Source: Anaspis maculata (taxonomy: Eukaryota; Arthropoda; Insecta; Coleoptera; Scraptiidae). Taken from it: a stretch of 64,000 bases of DNA. The DNA is taken from positions 50,769,257 to 50,833,256 of the forward strand of contig OX421965.1 in assembly GCA_949128115.1 (NCBI GenBank), written 5' to 3'. Both the position numbers and the translations under genes were made by a program. Positions 1 to 12,900 of the stretch are shown here, one piece after another. Under the pieces are notes generated by a model. That model searched no databases, was not told where the DNA came from, and worked only from the letters and a program-made list of their open reading frames with translations. The first letter of the stretch is position 1. The number at the start of each line of letters is the position of its first letter.

Positions 1-3000
1 CGCAACCTAAACCCGAAAAATCGTTCTACACTTTTATCGGTGAAGCCGAGCGGATAACAAGAAATGATTTTGACACTAACTTCTGCAGCAAATGACCAAA
101 AAGCCAATTACCGAGAAGTTCTCCCGATTGTGAAGCAAATGACGAAGTAAACGGCGTTGGATTATTTGAATGCGCAACCTAAACCCGAAAAATCGTTCTA
201 CACTTTCATCGGTGAAGCCGAGCGGATAACAAGAAATGATTTTGACACTAACTTCTGCAGCAAATGACCAAAAAGCCAATTACCGAGAAGTTCTCCCGAT
301 TGTGAAGCAAATGACGAAGTAAACGGCGTTGGATTATTTGAATGCGCAACCTAAACCCGAAAAATCGTTCTACACTTTTATCGGTGAAGCCGAGCGGATA
401 ACAAGAAATGATTTTGACACTAACTTCTGCAGCAAATGACCAAAAAGCCAATTACCGAGAAGTTCTCCCGATTGTGAAGCAAATGACGAAGTAAACGGCG
501 TTGGATTATTTGAATGCGCAACCTAAACCCGAAAAATCGTTCTACACTTTTATCGGTGAAGCCGAGCGGATAACAAGAAATGATTTTTAAACTAACTTCT
601 GCAGCAAATGACCAAAAAGCCAATTACCGAGAAGTTCTCCCGATTGTGAAGCAAACGACGAAGTAAACGGCGTTGGATTATTTGAATGCGCAACCTAAAC
701 CCGAAAAATCGTTCTACACTTTTATCGGTGAAGCCGAGCGGATAACAAGAAATGATTTTGACACTAACTTCTGCAGCAAATGACCAAAAAGCCAATTACC
801 GAGAAGTTCTCCCGATTGTGAAGCAAATGACGAAGTAAACGGCGTTGGATTATTTGAATGCGCACCCTAAACCCGAAAAATTGTTCTACACTTTTATCGG
901 TGAAGCCGAGCGGATAACAAGAAATGATTTTTAAACTAACTTCTGCAGCAAATGACCAAAAAGCCAATTACCGAGAAGTTCTCCCGATTGTGAAGCAAAT
1001 GACGAAGTAAACGGCGTTGGATCATTTGAATGCGCAACCTAAACCCGAAAAATCGTTCTACACTTTTATCGGTGAAGCCGAGCGGATAACAAGAAATGAT
1101 TTTCAAACTAACTTCTGCAGCAAATGACCAAAAAGCCAATTACCGAGAAGTTCTCCCGATTGTGAAGCAAATGACGAAGTAAACGGCGTTGGATTATTTG
1201 AATGCGCAACCTAAACCCGAAAAATCGTTCTACACTTTTATCGGTGAAGCCGAGCGGATAACAAGAAATGATTTTTAAACTAACTTCTGCAGCAAATGAC
1301 CAAAAAGCGAATTACCGAGAAGTTCTCCCGATTGTGAAGCAAATGACGAAGTAAACGGCGTTGGATCATTTGAATGCGCAACCTAAACCCGAAAAATCGT
1401 TCTACACTTTTATCGGTGAAGCCGAGCGGATAACAAGAAATGATTTTGTCACTAACTTCTGCAGCAAATGACCAAAAAGCCAATTACCGAGAAGTTCTCC
1501 CGATTGTGAAGCAAATGACGAAGTAAACGGCGTTGGATTATTTGAATGCGCAACCTAAACCCGAAAAATCGTTCTACACTTTTATCGGTGAAGCCGAGCG
1601 GATAACAAGAAATGATTTTGACACTAACTTCTGCAGCAAATGACCAAAAAGCCAATTACCGAGAAGTTCTCCCGATTGTGAAGCAAATGACGAAGTAAAC
1701 GGCGTTGGATTATTTTAATGCGCAACCTAAACCCGAGAAATCGTTCTACACTTTTATCGGTGAAGCCGAGCGGATAACAAGAAATGATTTTTAAACTAAC
1801 TTCTGCAGCAAATGACCAAAAAGCCAATTACCGAGAAGTTCTCCCGATTGTGAAGCAAATGACGAAGTAAACGGCGTTGGATTATTTTAATGCGCAACCT
1901 AAACCCGAAAAATCGTTCTACACTTTTATCGGTGAAGCCGAGCGGATAACAAGAAATGATTTTTAAACTAACTTCTGCAGCAAATGACCAAAAAGCGAAT
2001 TACCGAGAAGTTCTCCCGATTGTGAAGCAAATGACGAAGTAAACGGCGTTGGATCATTTGAATGCGCAACCTAAACCCGAAAAATCGTTCTACACTTTTA
2101 TCGGTGAAGCCGAGCGGATAACAAGAAATGATTTTGTCACTAACTTCTGCAGCAAATGACCAAAAAGCCAATTACCGAGAAGTTCTCCCGATTGTGAAGC
2201 AAATGACGAAGTAAACGGCGTTGGATTATTTGAATGCGCAACCTAAACCCGAAAAATCGTTCTACACTTTTATCGGTGAAGCCGAGCGGATAACAAGAAA
2301 TGATTTTTAAACTAACTTCTGCAGCAAATGACCAAAAAGCCAATTACCGAGAAGTTCTCCCGATTGTGAAGCAAATGACGAAGTAAACGGCGTTGGATTA
2401 TTTGAATGCGCAACCTAAACCCGAAAAATCGTTCTACACTTTTATCGGTGAAGCCGAGCGGATAACAAGAAATGATTTTTAAACTAACTTCTGCAGCAAA
2501 TGACCAAAAAGCCAATTACCGAGAAGTTCTCCCGATTGTGAAGCAAATGACGAAGTAAACGGCGTTGGATTATTTGAATGCGCAACCTAAACCCGAAAAA
2601 TCGTTCTACACTTTTATCGGTGAAGCCGAGCGGATAACAAGAAATGATTTTTAAACTAACTTCTGCAGCAAATGACCAAAAAGCCAATTACCGAGAAGTT
2701 CTCCCGATTGTGAAGCAAATGACGAAGTAAACGGCGTTGGATTATTTGAATGCGCAACCTAAACCCGAAAAATCGTTCTACACTTTTATCGGTGAAGCCG
2801 AGCGGATAACAAGAAATGATTTTTAAACTAACTTCTGCAGCAAATGACCAAAAAGCCAATTACCGAGAAGTTCTCCCGATTGTGAAGCAAATGACGAAGT
2901 AAACGGCGTTGGATTATTTGAATGCGCAACCTAAACCCGAAAAATCGTTCTACACTTTTATCGGTGAAGCCGAGCGGATAACAAGAAATGATTTTGTCAC

Positions 3001-4988
3001 TAACTTCTGCAGCAAATGACCAAAAAGCCAATTACCGAGAAGTTCTCCCGATTGTGAAGCAAATGACGAAGTAAACGGCGTTGGATTATTTGAATGCGCA
3101 ACCTAAACCCGAAAAATCGTTCTACACTTTTATCGGTGAAGCCGAGCGGATAACAAGAAATGATTTTTAAACTAACTTCTGCAGCAAATGACCAAAAAGC
3201 CAATTACCGAGAAGTTCTCCCGATTGTGAAGCAAATGACGAAGTAAACGGCGTTGGATTATTTGAATGCGCAACCTAAACCCGAAAAATCGTTCTACACT
3301 TTTATCGGTGAAGCCGAGCGGATAACAAGAAATGATTTTTAAACTAACTTCTGCAGCAAATGACCAAAAAGCCAATTACCGAGAAGTTCTCCCGATTGTG
3401 AAGCAAATGACGAAGTTAACGGCGTTGGATTATTTGAATGCGCAACCTAAACCCGAAAAATCGTTCTACACTTTTATCGGTGAAGCCGAGCGGATAACAA
3501 GAAATGATTTTGACACTAACTTCTGCAGCAAATGACCAAAAAACCAATTACCGAGAAGTTCTCCCGATTGTGAAGCAAATGACGAAGTAAACGGCCTTGG
3601 ATTATTTGAATGCGCAACCTAAACCCGAAAAATCGTTCTACACTTTTATCGGTGAAGCCGAGCGGATAACAAGAAATGATTTTTAAACTAACTTCCGCAG
3701 CAAATGACCAAAAAGCCAATTACCGAGAAGTTCTCCCGATTGTGAAGCAAATGACGAAGTAAACGGCGTTGGATTATTTGAATGCGCAACCTAAACCCGA
3801 AAAATCGTTCTACACTTTTATCGGTGAAGCCGAGCGGATAACAAGAAATGATTTTGACACTAACTTCTGCAGCAAATGACCAAAAAGCCAATTACCGAGA
3901 AGTTCTCCCGATTATGAAGCAAATGACGAAGTAAACGGCGTTGGATTATTTGAATGCGCAACCTAAACCCGAGAAATCGTTCTACACTTTTATCGGTGAA
4001 GCCGAGCGGATAACAAGAAATGATTTTTAAACTAACTTCTGCAGCAAATGACCAAAAAGCCAATTACCGAGAAGTTCTCCCGATTGTGAAGCAAATGACG
4101 AAGTAAACGGCGTTGGATTATTTGAATGCGCAACCTAAACCCGAAAAATCGTTCTACACTTTTATCGGTGAAGCCGAGCGGATAACAAGAAATGATTTTT
4201 AAACTAACTTCTGCAGCAAATGACCAAAAAGCCAATTACCGAGAAGTTCTCCCGATTGTGAAGCAAACGACGAAGTAAACGGCGTTGGATTATTTGAATG
4301 CGCAACCTAAACCCGAAAAATCGTTCTACACTTTTATCGGTGAAGCCGAGCGGATAACAAGAAATGATTTTGACACTAACTTCTGCAGCAAATGACCAAA
4401 AAGCCAATTACCGAGAAGTTCTCCCGATTATGAAGCAAATGACGAAGTAAACGGCGTTGGATTATTTGAATGCGCAACCTAAACCCGAGAAATCGTTCTA
4501 CACTTTTATCGGTGAAGCCGAGCGGATAACAAGAAATGATTTTTAAACTAACTTCTGCAGCAAATGACCAAAAAGCCAATTACCGAGAAGTTCTCCCGAT
4601 TGTGAAGCAAATGACGAAGTAAACGGCGTTGGATTATTTGAATGCGCAACCTAAACCCGAAAAATCGTTCTACACTTTTATCGGTGAAGCCGAGCGGATA
4701 ACAAGAAATGATTTTTAAACTAACTTCTGCAGCAAATGACCAAAAAGCCAATTACCGAGAAGTTCTCCCGATTGTGAAGCAAACGACGAAGTAAACGGCG
4801 TTGGATTATTTGAATGCGCAACCTAAACCCGAAAAATCGTTCTACACTTTTATCGGTGAAGCCGAGCGGATAACAAGAAATGATTTTGACACTAACTTCT
4901 GCAGCAAATGACCAAAAAGCCAATTACCGAGAAGTTCTCCCGATTGTGAAGCAAATGACGAAGTAAACGGCGTTGGATTATTTGAATG

Positions 4989-7900
4989 CGCAACCTAAAC
5001 CCGAAAAATCGTTCTACACTTTTATCGGTGAAGCCGAGCGGATAACAAGAAATGATTTTGACACTAACTTCTGCAGCAAATGACCAAAAAGCCAATTACC
5101 GAGAAGTTCTCCCGATTGTGAAGCAAATGACGAAGTAAACGGCGTTGGATTATTTGAATGCGCAACCTAAACCCGAAAAATCGTTCTACACTTTCATCGG
5201 TGAAGCCGAGCGGATAACAAGAAATGATTTTGACACTAACTTCTGCAGCAAATGACCAAAAAGCCAATTACCGAGAAGTTCTCCCGATTGTGAAGCAAAT
5301 GACGAAGTAAACGGCGTTGGATTATTTGAATGCGCAACCTAAACCCGAAAAATCGTTCTACACTTTTATCGGTGAAGCCGAGCGGATAACAAGAAATGAT
5401 TTTGACACTAACTTCTGCAGCAAATGACCAAAAAGCCAATTACCGAGAAGTTCTCCCGATTGTGAAGCAAATGACGAAGTAAACGGCGTTGGATTATTTG
5501 AATGCGCAACCTAAACCCGAAAAATCGTTCTACACTTTTATCGGTGAAGCCGAGCGGATAACAAGAAATGATTTTTAAACTAACTTCTGCAGCAAATGAC
5601 CAAAAAGCCAATTACCGAGAAGTTCTCCCGATTGTGAAGCAAACGACGAAGTAAACGGCGTTGGATTATTTGAATGCGCAACCTAAACCCGAAAAATCGT
5701 TCTACACTTTTATCGGTGAAGCCGAGCGGATAACAAGAAATGATTTTGACACTAACTTCTGCAGCAAATGACCAAAAAGCCAATTACCGAGAAGTTCTCC
5801 CGATTGTGAAGCAAATGACGAAGTAAACGGCGTTGGATTATTTGAATGCGCACCCTAAACCCGAAAAATTGTTCTACACTTTTATCGGTGAAGCCGAGCG
5901 GATAACAAGAAATGATTTTTAAACTAACTTCTGCAGCAAATGACCAAAAAGCCAATTACCGAGAAGTTCTCCCGATTGTGAAGCAAATGACGAAGTAAAC
6001 GGCGTTGGATCATTTGAATGCGCAACCTAAACCCGAAAAATCGTTCTACACTTTTATCGGTGAAGCCGAGCGGATAACAAGAAATGATTTTCAAACTAAC
6101 TTCTGCAGCAAATGACCAAAAAGCCAATTACCGAGAAGTTCTCCCGATTGTGAAGCAAATGACGAAGTAAACGGCGTTGGATTATTTGAATGCGCAACCT
6201 AAACCCGAAAAATCGTTCTACACTTTTATCGGTGAAGCCGAGCGGATAACAAGAAATGATTTTTAAACTAACTTCTGCAGCAAATGACCAAAAAGCGAAT
6301 TACCGAGAAGTTCTCCCGATTGTGAAGCAAATGACGAAGTAAACGGCGTTGGATCATTTGAATGCGCAACCTAAACCCGAAAAATCGTTCTACACTTTTA
6401 TCGGTGAAGCCGAGCGGATAACAAGAAATGATTTTGTCACTAACTTCTGCAGCAAATGACCAAAAAGCCAATTACCGAGAAGTTCTCCCGATTGTGAAGC
6501 AAATGACGAAGTAAACGGCGTTGGATTATTTGAATGCGCAACCTAAACCCGAAAAATCGTTCTACACTTTTATCGGTGAAGCCGAGCGGATAACAAGAAA
6601 TGATTTTGACACTAACTTCTGCAGCAAATGACCAAAAAGCCAATTACCGAGAAGTTCTCCCGATTGTGAAGCAAATGACGAAGTAAACGGCGTTGGATTA
6701 TTTTAATGCGCAACCTAAACCCGAGAAATCGTTCTACACTTTTATCGGTGAAGCCGAGCGGATAACAAGAAATGATTTTTAAACTAACTTCTGCAGCAAA
6801 TGACCAAAAAGCCAATTACCGAGAAGTTCTCCCGATTGTGAAGCAAATGACGAAGTAAACGGCGTTGGATTATTTTAATGCGCAACCTAAACCCGAAAAA
6901 TCGTTCTACACTTTTATCGGTGAAGCCGAGCGGATAACAAGAAATGATTTTTAAACTAACTTCTGCAGCAAATGACCAAAAAGCGAATTACCGAGAAGTT
7001 CTCCCGATTGTGAAGCAAATGACGAAGTAAACGGCGTTGGATCATTTGAATGCGCAACCTAAACCCGAAAAATCGTTCTACACTTTTATCGGTGAAGCCG
7101 AGCGGATAACAAGAAATGATTTTGTCACTAACTTCTGCAGCAAATGACCAAAAAGCCAATTACCGAGAAGTTCTCCCGATTGTGAAGCAAATGACGAAGT
7201 AAACGGCGTTGGATTATTTGAATGCGCAACCTAAACCCGAAAAATCGTTCTACACTTTTATCGGTGAAGCCGAGCGGATAACAAGAAATGATTTTTAAAC
7301 TAACTTCTGCAGCAAATGACCAAAAAGCCAATTACCGAGAAGTTCTCCCGATTGTGAAGCAAATGACGAAGTAAACGGCGTTGGATTATTTGAATGCGCA
7401 ACCTAAACCCGAAAAATCGTTCTACACTTTTATCGGTGAAGCCGAGCGGATAACAAGAAATGATTTTTAAACTAACTTCTGCAGCAAATGACCAAAAAGC
7501 CAATTACCGAGAAGTTCTCCCGATTGTGAAGCAAATGACGAAGTAAACGGCGTTGGATTATTTGAATGCGCAACCTAAACCCGAAAAATCGTTCTACACT
7601 TTTATCGGTGAAGCCGAGCGGATAACAAGAAATGATTTTTAAACTAACTTCTGCAGCAAATGACCAAAAAGCCAATTACCGAGAAGTTCTCCCGATTGTG
7701 AAGCAAATGACGAAGTAAACGGCGTTGGATTATTTGAATGCGCAACCTAAACCCGAAAAATCGTTCTACACTTTTATCGGTGAAGCCGAGCGGATAACAA
7801 GAAATGATTTTTAAACTAACTTCTGCAGCAAATGACCAAAAAGCCAATTACCGAGAAGTTCTCCCGATTGTGAAGCAAATGACGAAGTAAACGGCGTTGG

Positions 7901-9988
7901 ATTATTTGAATGCGCAACCTAAACCCGAAAAATCGTTCTACACTTTTATCGGTGAAGCCGAGCGGATAACAAGAAATGATTTTGTCACTAACTTCTGCAG
8001 CAAATGACCAAAAAGCCAATTACCGAGAAGTTCTCCCGATTGTGAAGCAAATGACGAAGTAAACGGCGTTGGATTATTTGAATGCGCAACCTAAACCCGA
8101 AAAATCGTTCTACACTTTTATCGGTGAAGCCGAGCGGATAACAAGAAATGATTTTTAAACTAACTTCTGCAGCAAATGACCAAAAAGCCAATTACCGAGA
8201 AGTTCTCCCGATTGTGAAGCAAATGACGAAGTAAACGGCGTTGGATTATTTGAATGCGCAACCTAAACCCGAAAAATCGTTCTACACTTTTATCGGTGAA
8301 GCCGAGCGGATAACAAGAAATGATTTTTAAACTAACTTCTGCAGCAAATGACCAAAAAGCCAATTACCGAGAAGTTCTCCCGATTGTGAAGCAAATGACG
8401 AAGTTAACGGCGTTGGATTATTTGAATGCGCAACCTAAACCCGAAAAATCGTTCTACACTTTTATCGGTGAAGCCGAGCGGATAACAAGAAATGATTTTG
8501 ACACTAACTTCTGCAGCAAATGACCAAAAAACCAATTACCGAGAAGTTCTCCCGATTGTGAAGCAAATGACGAAGTAAACGGCCTTGGATTATTTGAATG
8601 CGCAACCTAAACCCGAAAAATCGTTCTACACTTTTATCGGTGAAGCCGAGCGGATAACAAGAAATGATTTTTAAACTAACTTCCGCAGCAAATGACCAAA
8701 AAGCCAATTACCGAGAAGTTCTCCCGATTGTGAAGCAAATGACGAAGTAAACGGCGTTGGATTATTTGAATGCGCAACCTAAACCCGAAAAATCGTTCTA
8801 CACTTTTATCGGTGAAGCCGAGCGGATAACAAGAAATGATTTTGACACTAACTTCTGCAGCAAATGACCAAAAAGCCAATTACCGAGAAGTTCTCCCGAT
8901 TATGAAGCAAATGACGAAGTAAACGGCGTTGGATTATTTGAATGCGCAACCTAAACCCGAGAAATCGTTCTACACTTTTATCGGTGAAGCCGAGCGGATA
9001 ACAAGAAATGATTTTTAAACTAACTTCTGCAGCAAATGACCAAAAAGCCAATTACCGAGAAGTTCTCCCGATTGTGAAGCAAATGACGAAGTAAACGGCG
9101 TTGGATTATTTGAATGCGCAACCTAAACCCGAAAAATCGTTCTACACTTTTATCGGTGAAGCCGAGCGGATAACAAGAAATGATTTTTAAACTAACTTCT
9201 GCAGCAAATGACCAAAAAGCCAATTACCGAGAAGTTCTCCCGATTGTGAAGCAAACGACGAAGTAAACGGCGTTGGATTATTTGAATGCGCAACCTAAAC
9301 CCGAAAAATCGTTCTACACTTTTATCGGTGAAGCCGAGCGGATAACAAGAAATGATTTTGACACTAACTTCTGCAGCAAATGACCAAAAAGCCAATTACC
9401 GAGAAGTTCTCCCGATTATGAAGCAAATGACGAAGTAAACGGCGTTGGATTATTTGAATGCGCAACCTAAACCCGAGAAATCGTTCTACACTTTTATCGG
9501 TGAAGCCGAGCGGATAACAAGAAATGATTTTTAAACTAACTTCTGCAGCAAATGACCAAAAAGCCAATTACCGAGAAGTTCTCCCGATTGTGAAGCAAAT
9601 GACGAAGTAAACGGCGTTGGATTATTTGAATGCGCAACCTAAACCCGAAAAATCGTTCTACACTTTTATCGGTGAAGCCGAGCGGATAACAAGAAATGAT
9701 TTTTAAACTAACTTCTGCAGCAAATGACCAAAAAGCCAATTACCGAGAAGTTCTCCCGATTGTGAAGCAAACGACGAAGTAAACGGCGTTGGATTATTTG
9801 AATGCGCAACCTAAACCCGAAAAATCGTTCTACACTTTTATCGGTGAAGCCGAGCGGATAACAAGAAATGATTTTGACACTAACTTCTGCAGCAAATGAC
9901 CAAAAAGCCAATTACCGAGAAGTTCTCCCGATTGTGAAGCAAATGACGAAGTAAACGGCGTTGGATTATTTGAATGCGCAACCTAAAC
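4989..9988. repeat. 29-monomer block, second copy of 1-5000
   Basis: Bases 1-4988 and 4989-9976 carry the same ordered series of monomer variants at an offset of 4988 bp (29 x 172). Shared rare markers include GAAGTTAACGG at about 3412 and 8400, AAAAAACCAATT with GGCCTTGG just downstream, and the pair of GGATTATTTTAATG monomers. The match ends near 5000/9988, where one copy has CCGAAAAATC and the other CCGAGAAATC. This is a tandem duplication of a large block, as expected from unequal exchange. I compared diagnostic sites, not every base. Confidence 0.9.
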
Positions 9989-12900
9989 CCGAGAAATCGT
10001 TCTACACTTTTATCGGTGAAGCCGAGCGGATAACAAGAAATGATTTTTAAACTAACTTCTGCAGCAAATGACCAAAAAGCCAATTACCGAGAAGTTCTCC
10101 CGATTGTGAAGCAAATGACGAAGTAAACGGCGTTGGATTATTTGAATGCGCAACCTAAACCCGAAAAATCGTTCTACACTTTTATCGGTGAAGCCGAGCG
10201 GATAACAAGAAATGATTTTTAAACTAACTTCTGCAGCAAATGACCAAAAAGCCAATTACCGAGAAGTTCTCCCGATTGTGAAGCAAACGACGAAGTAAAC
10301 GGCGTTGGATTATTTGAATGCGCAACCTAAACCCGAAAAATCGTTCTACACTTTTATCGGTGAAGCCGAGCGGATAACAAGAAATGATTTTGACACTAAC
10401 TTCTGCAGCAAATGACCAAAAAGCCAATTACCGAGAAGTTCTCCCGATTGTGAAGCAAATGACGAAGTAAACGGCGTTGGATTATTTGAATGCGCACCCT
10501 AAACCCGAAAAATTGTTCTACACTTTTATCGGTGAAGCCGAGCGGATAACAAGAAATGATTTTTAAACTAACTTCTGCAGCAAATGACCAAAAAGCCAAT
10601 TACCGAGAAGTTCTCCCGATTGTGAAGCAAATGACGAAGTAAACGGCGTTGGATCATTTGAATGCGCAACCTAAACCCGAAAAATCGTTCTACACTTTTA
10701 TCGGTGAAGCCGAGCGGATAACAAGAAATGATTTTCAAACTAACTTCTGCAGCAAATGACCAAAAAGCCAATTACCGAGAAGTTCTCCCGATTGTGAAGC
10801 AAATGACGAAGTAAACGGCGTTGGATTATTTGAATGCGCACCCTAAACCCGAAAAATTGTTCTACACTTTTATCGGTGAAGCCGAGCGGATAACAAGAAA
10901 TGATTTTTAAACTAACTTCTGCAGCAAATGACCAAAAAGCCAATTACCGAGAAGTTCTCCCGATTGTGAAGCAAATGACGAAGTAAACGGCGTTGGATCA
11001 TTTGAATGCGCAACCTAAACCCGAAAAATCGTTCTACACTTTTATCGGTGAAGCCGAGCGGATAACAAGAAATGATTTTCAAACTAACTTCTGCAGCAAA
11101 TGACCAAAAAGCCAATTACCGAGAAGTTCTCCCGATTGTGAAGCAAACGACGAAGTAAACGGCGTTGGATTATTTGAATGCGCAACCTAAACCCGAAAAA
11201 TCGTTCTACACTTTTATCGGTGAAGCCGAGCGGATAACAAGAAATGATTTTGACACTAACTTCTGCAGCAAATGACCAAAAAGCCAATTACCGAGAAGTT
11301 CTCCCGATTGTGAAGCAAATGACGAAGTAAACGGCGTTGGATTATTTGAATGCGCACCCTAAACCCGAAAAATTGTTCTACACTTTTATCGGTGAAGCCG
11401 AGCGGATAACAAGAAATGATTTTTAAACTAACTTCTGCAGCAAATGACCAAAAAGCCAATTACCGAGAAGTTCTCCCGATTGTGAAGCAAATGACGAAGT
11501 AAACGGCGTTGGATCATTTGAATGCGCAACCTAAACCCGAAAAATCGTTCTACACTTTTATCGGTGAAGCCGAGCGGATAACAAGAAATGATTTTGACAC
11601 TAACTTCTGCAGCAAATGACCAAAAAGCCAATTACCGAGAAGTTCTCCCGATTGTGAAGCAAATGACGAAGTAAACGGCGTTGGATTATTTGAATGCGCA
11701 CCCTAAACCCGAAAAATTGTTCTACACTTTTATCGGTGAAGCCGAGCGGATAACAAGAAATGATTTTTAAACTAACTTCTGCAGCAAATGACCAAAAAGC
11801 CAATTACCGAGAAGTTCTCCCGATTGTGAAGCAAATGACGAAGTAAACGGCGTTGGATCATTTGAATGCGCAACCTAAACCCGAAAAATCGTTCTACACT
11901 TTTATCGGTGAAGCCGAGCGGATAACAAGAAATGATTTTCAAACTAACTTCTGCAGCAAATGACCAAAAAGCCAATTACCGAGAAGTTCTCCCGATTGTG
12001 AAGCAAACGACGAAGTAAACGGCGTTGGATTATTTGAATGCGCAACCTAAACCCGAAAAATCGTTCTACACTTTTATCGGTGAAGCCGAGCGGATAACAA
12101 GAAATGATTTTGACACTAACTTCTGCAGCAAATGACCAAAAAGCCAATTACCGAGAAGTTCTCCCGATTGTGAAGCAAATGACGAAGTAAACGGCGTTGG
12201 ATTATTTGAATGCGCAACCTAAACCCGAAAAATCGTTCTACACTTTCATCGGTGAAGCCGAGCGGATAACAAGAAATGATTTTTAAACTAACTTCCGCAG
12301 CAAATGACCAAAAAGCCAATTACCGAGAAGTTCTCCCGATTGTGAAGCAAATGACGAAGTAAACGGCGTTGGATTATTTGAATGCGCAACCTAAACCCGA
12401 AAAATCGTTCTACACTTTCATCGGTGAAGCCGAGCGGATAACAAGAAATGATTTTTAAACTAACTTCTGCAGCAAATGACCAAAAAGCCAATTACCGAGA
12501 AGTTCTCCCGATTGTGAAGCAAATGACGAAGTAAACGGCGTTGGATCATTTGAATGCGCAACCTAAACCCGAAAAATCGTTCTACACTTTCATCGGTGAA
12601 GCCGAGCGGATAACAAGAAATGATTTTTAAACTAACTTCTGCAGCAAATGACCAAAAAGCCAATTACCGAGAAGTTCTCCCGATTGTGAAGCAAATGACG
12701 AAGTAAACGGCGTTGGATCATTTGAATGCGCAACCTAAACCCGAAAAATCGTTCTACACTTTTATCGGTGAAGCCGAGCGGATAACAAGAAATGATTTTG
12801 ACACTAACTTCTGCAGCAAATGACCAAAAAGCCAATTACCGAGAAGTTCTCCCGATTGTGAAGCAAATGACGAAGTAGACGGCGTTGGATTATTTGAATG

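Noticed and set aside
10..27. CENP-B-box-like stretch (CCCGAAAAATCG)
   Set aside because: The spacing between the CGGG and CG parts is one base short and the TTCG part does not match, so it does not fit the CENP-B box consensus.
50..62. GAGCGGATAACAA in each monomer, identical to 13 bases of the E. coli lac operator
   Set aside because: No bacterial context, and the operator symmetry outside these bases is absent. Chance similarity spread by repetition.
113..123. Heat-shock element in each monomer
   Set aside because: The dyad has one base between GAA and TTC; a heat-shock element needs two (GAAnnTTC).
3332..3535. Plus-strand 67-codon frames at 3332, 8320, 16404 and 25520
   Set aside because: They arise only because GAAGTAAAC became GAAGTTAAC in copies of one duplicated monomer, removing a stop. 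They are markers of block duplication, not genes.
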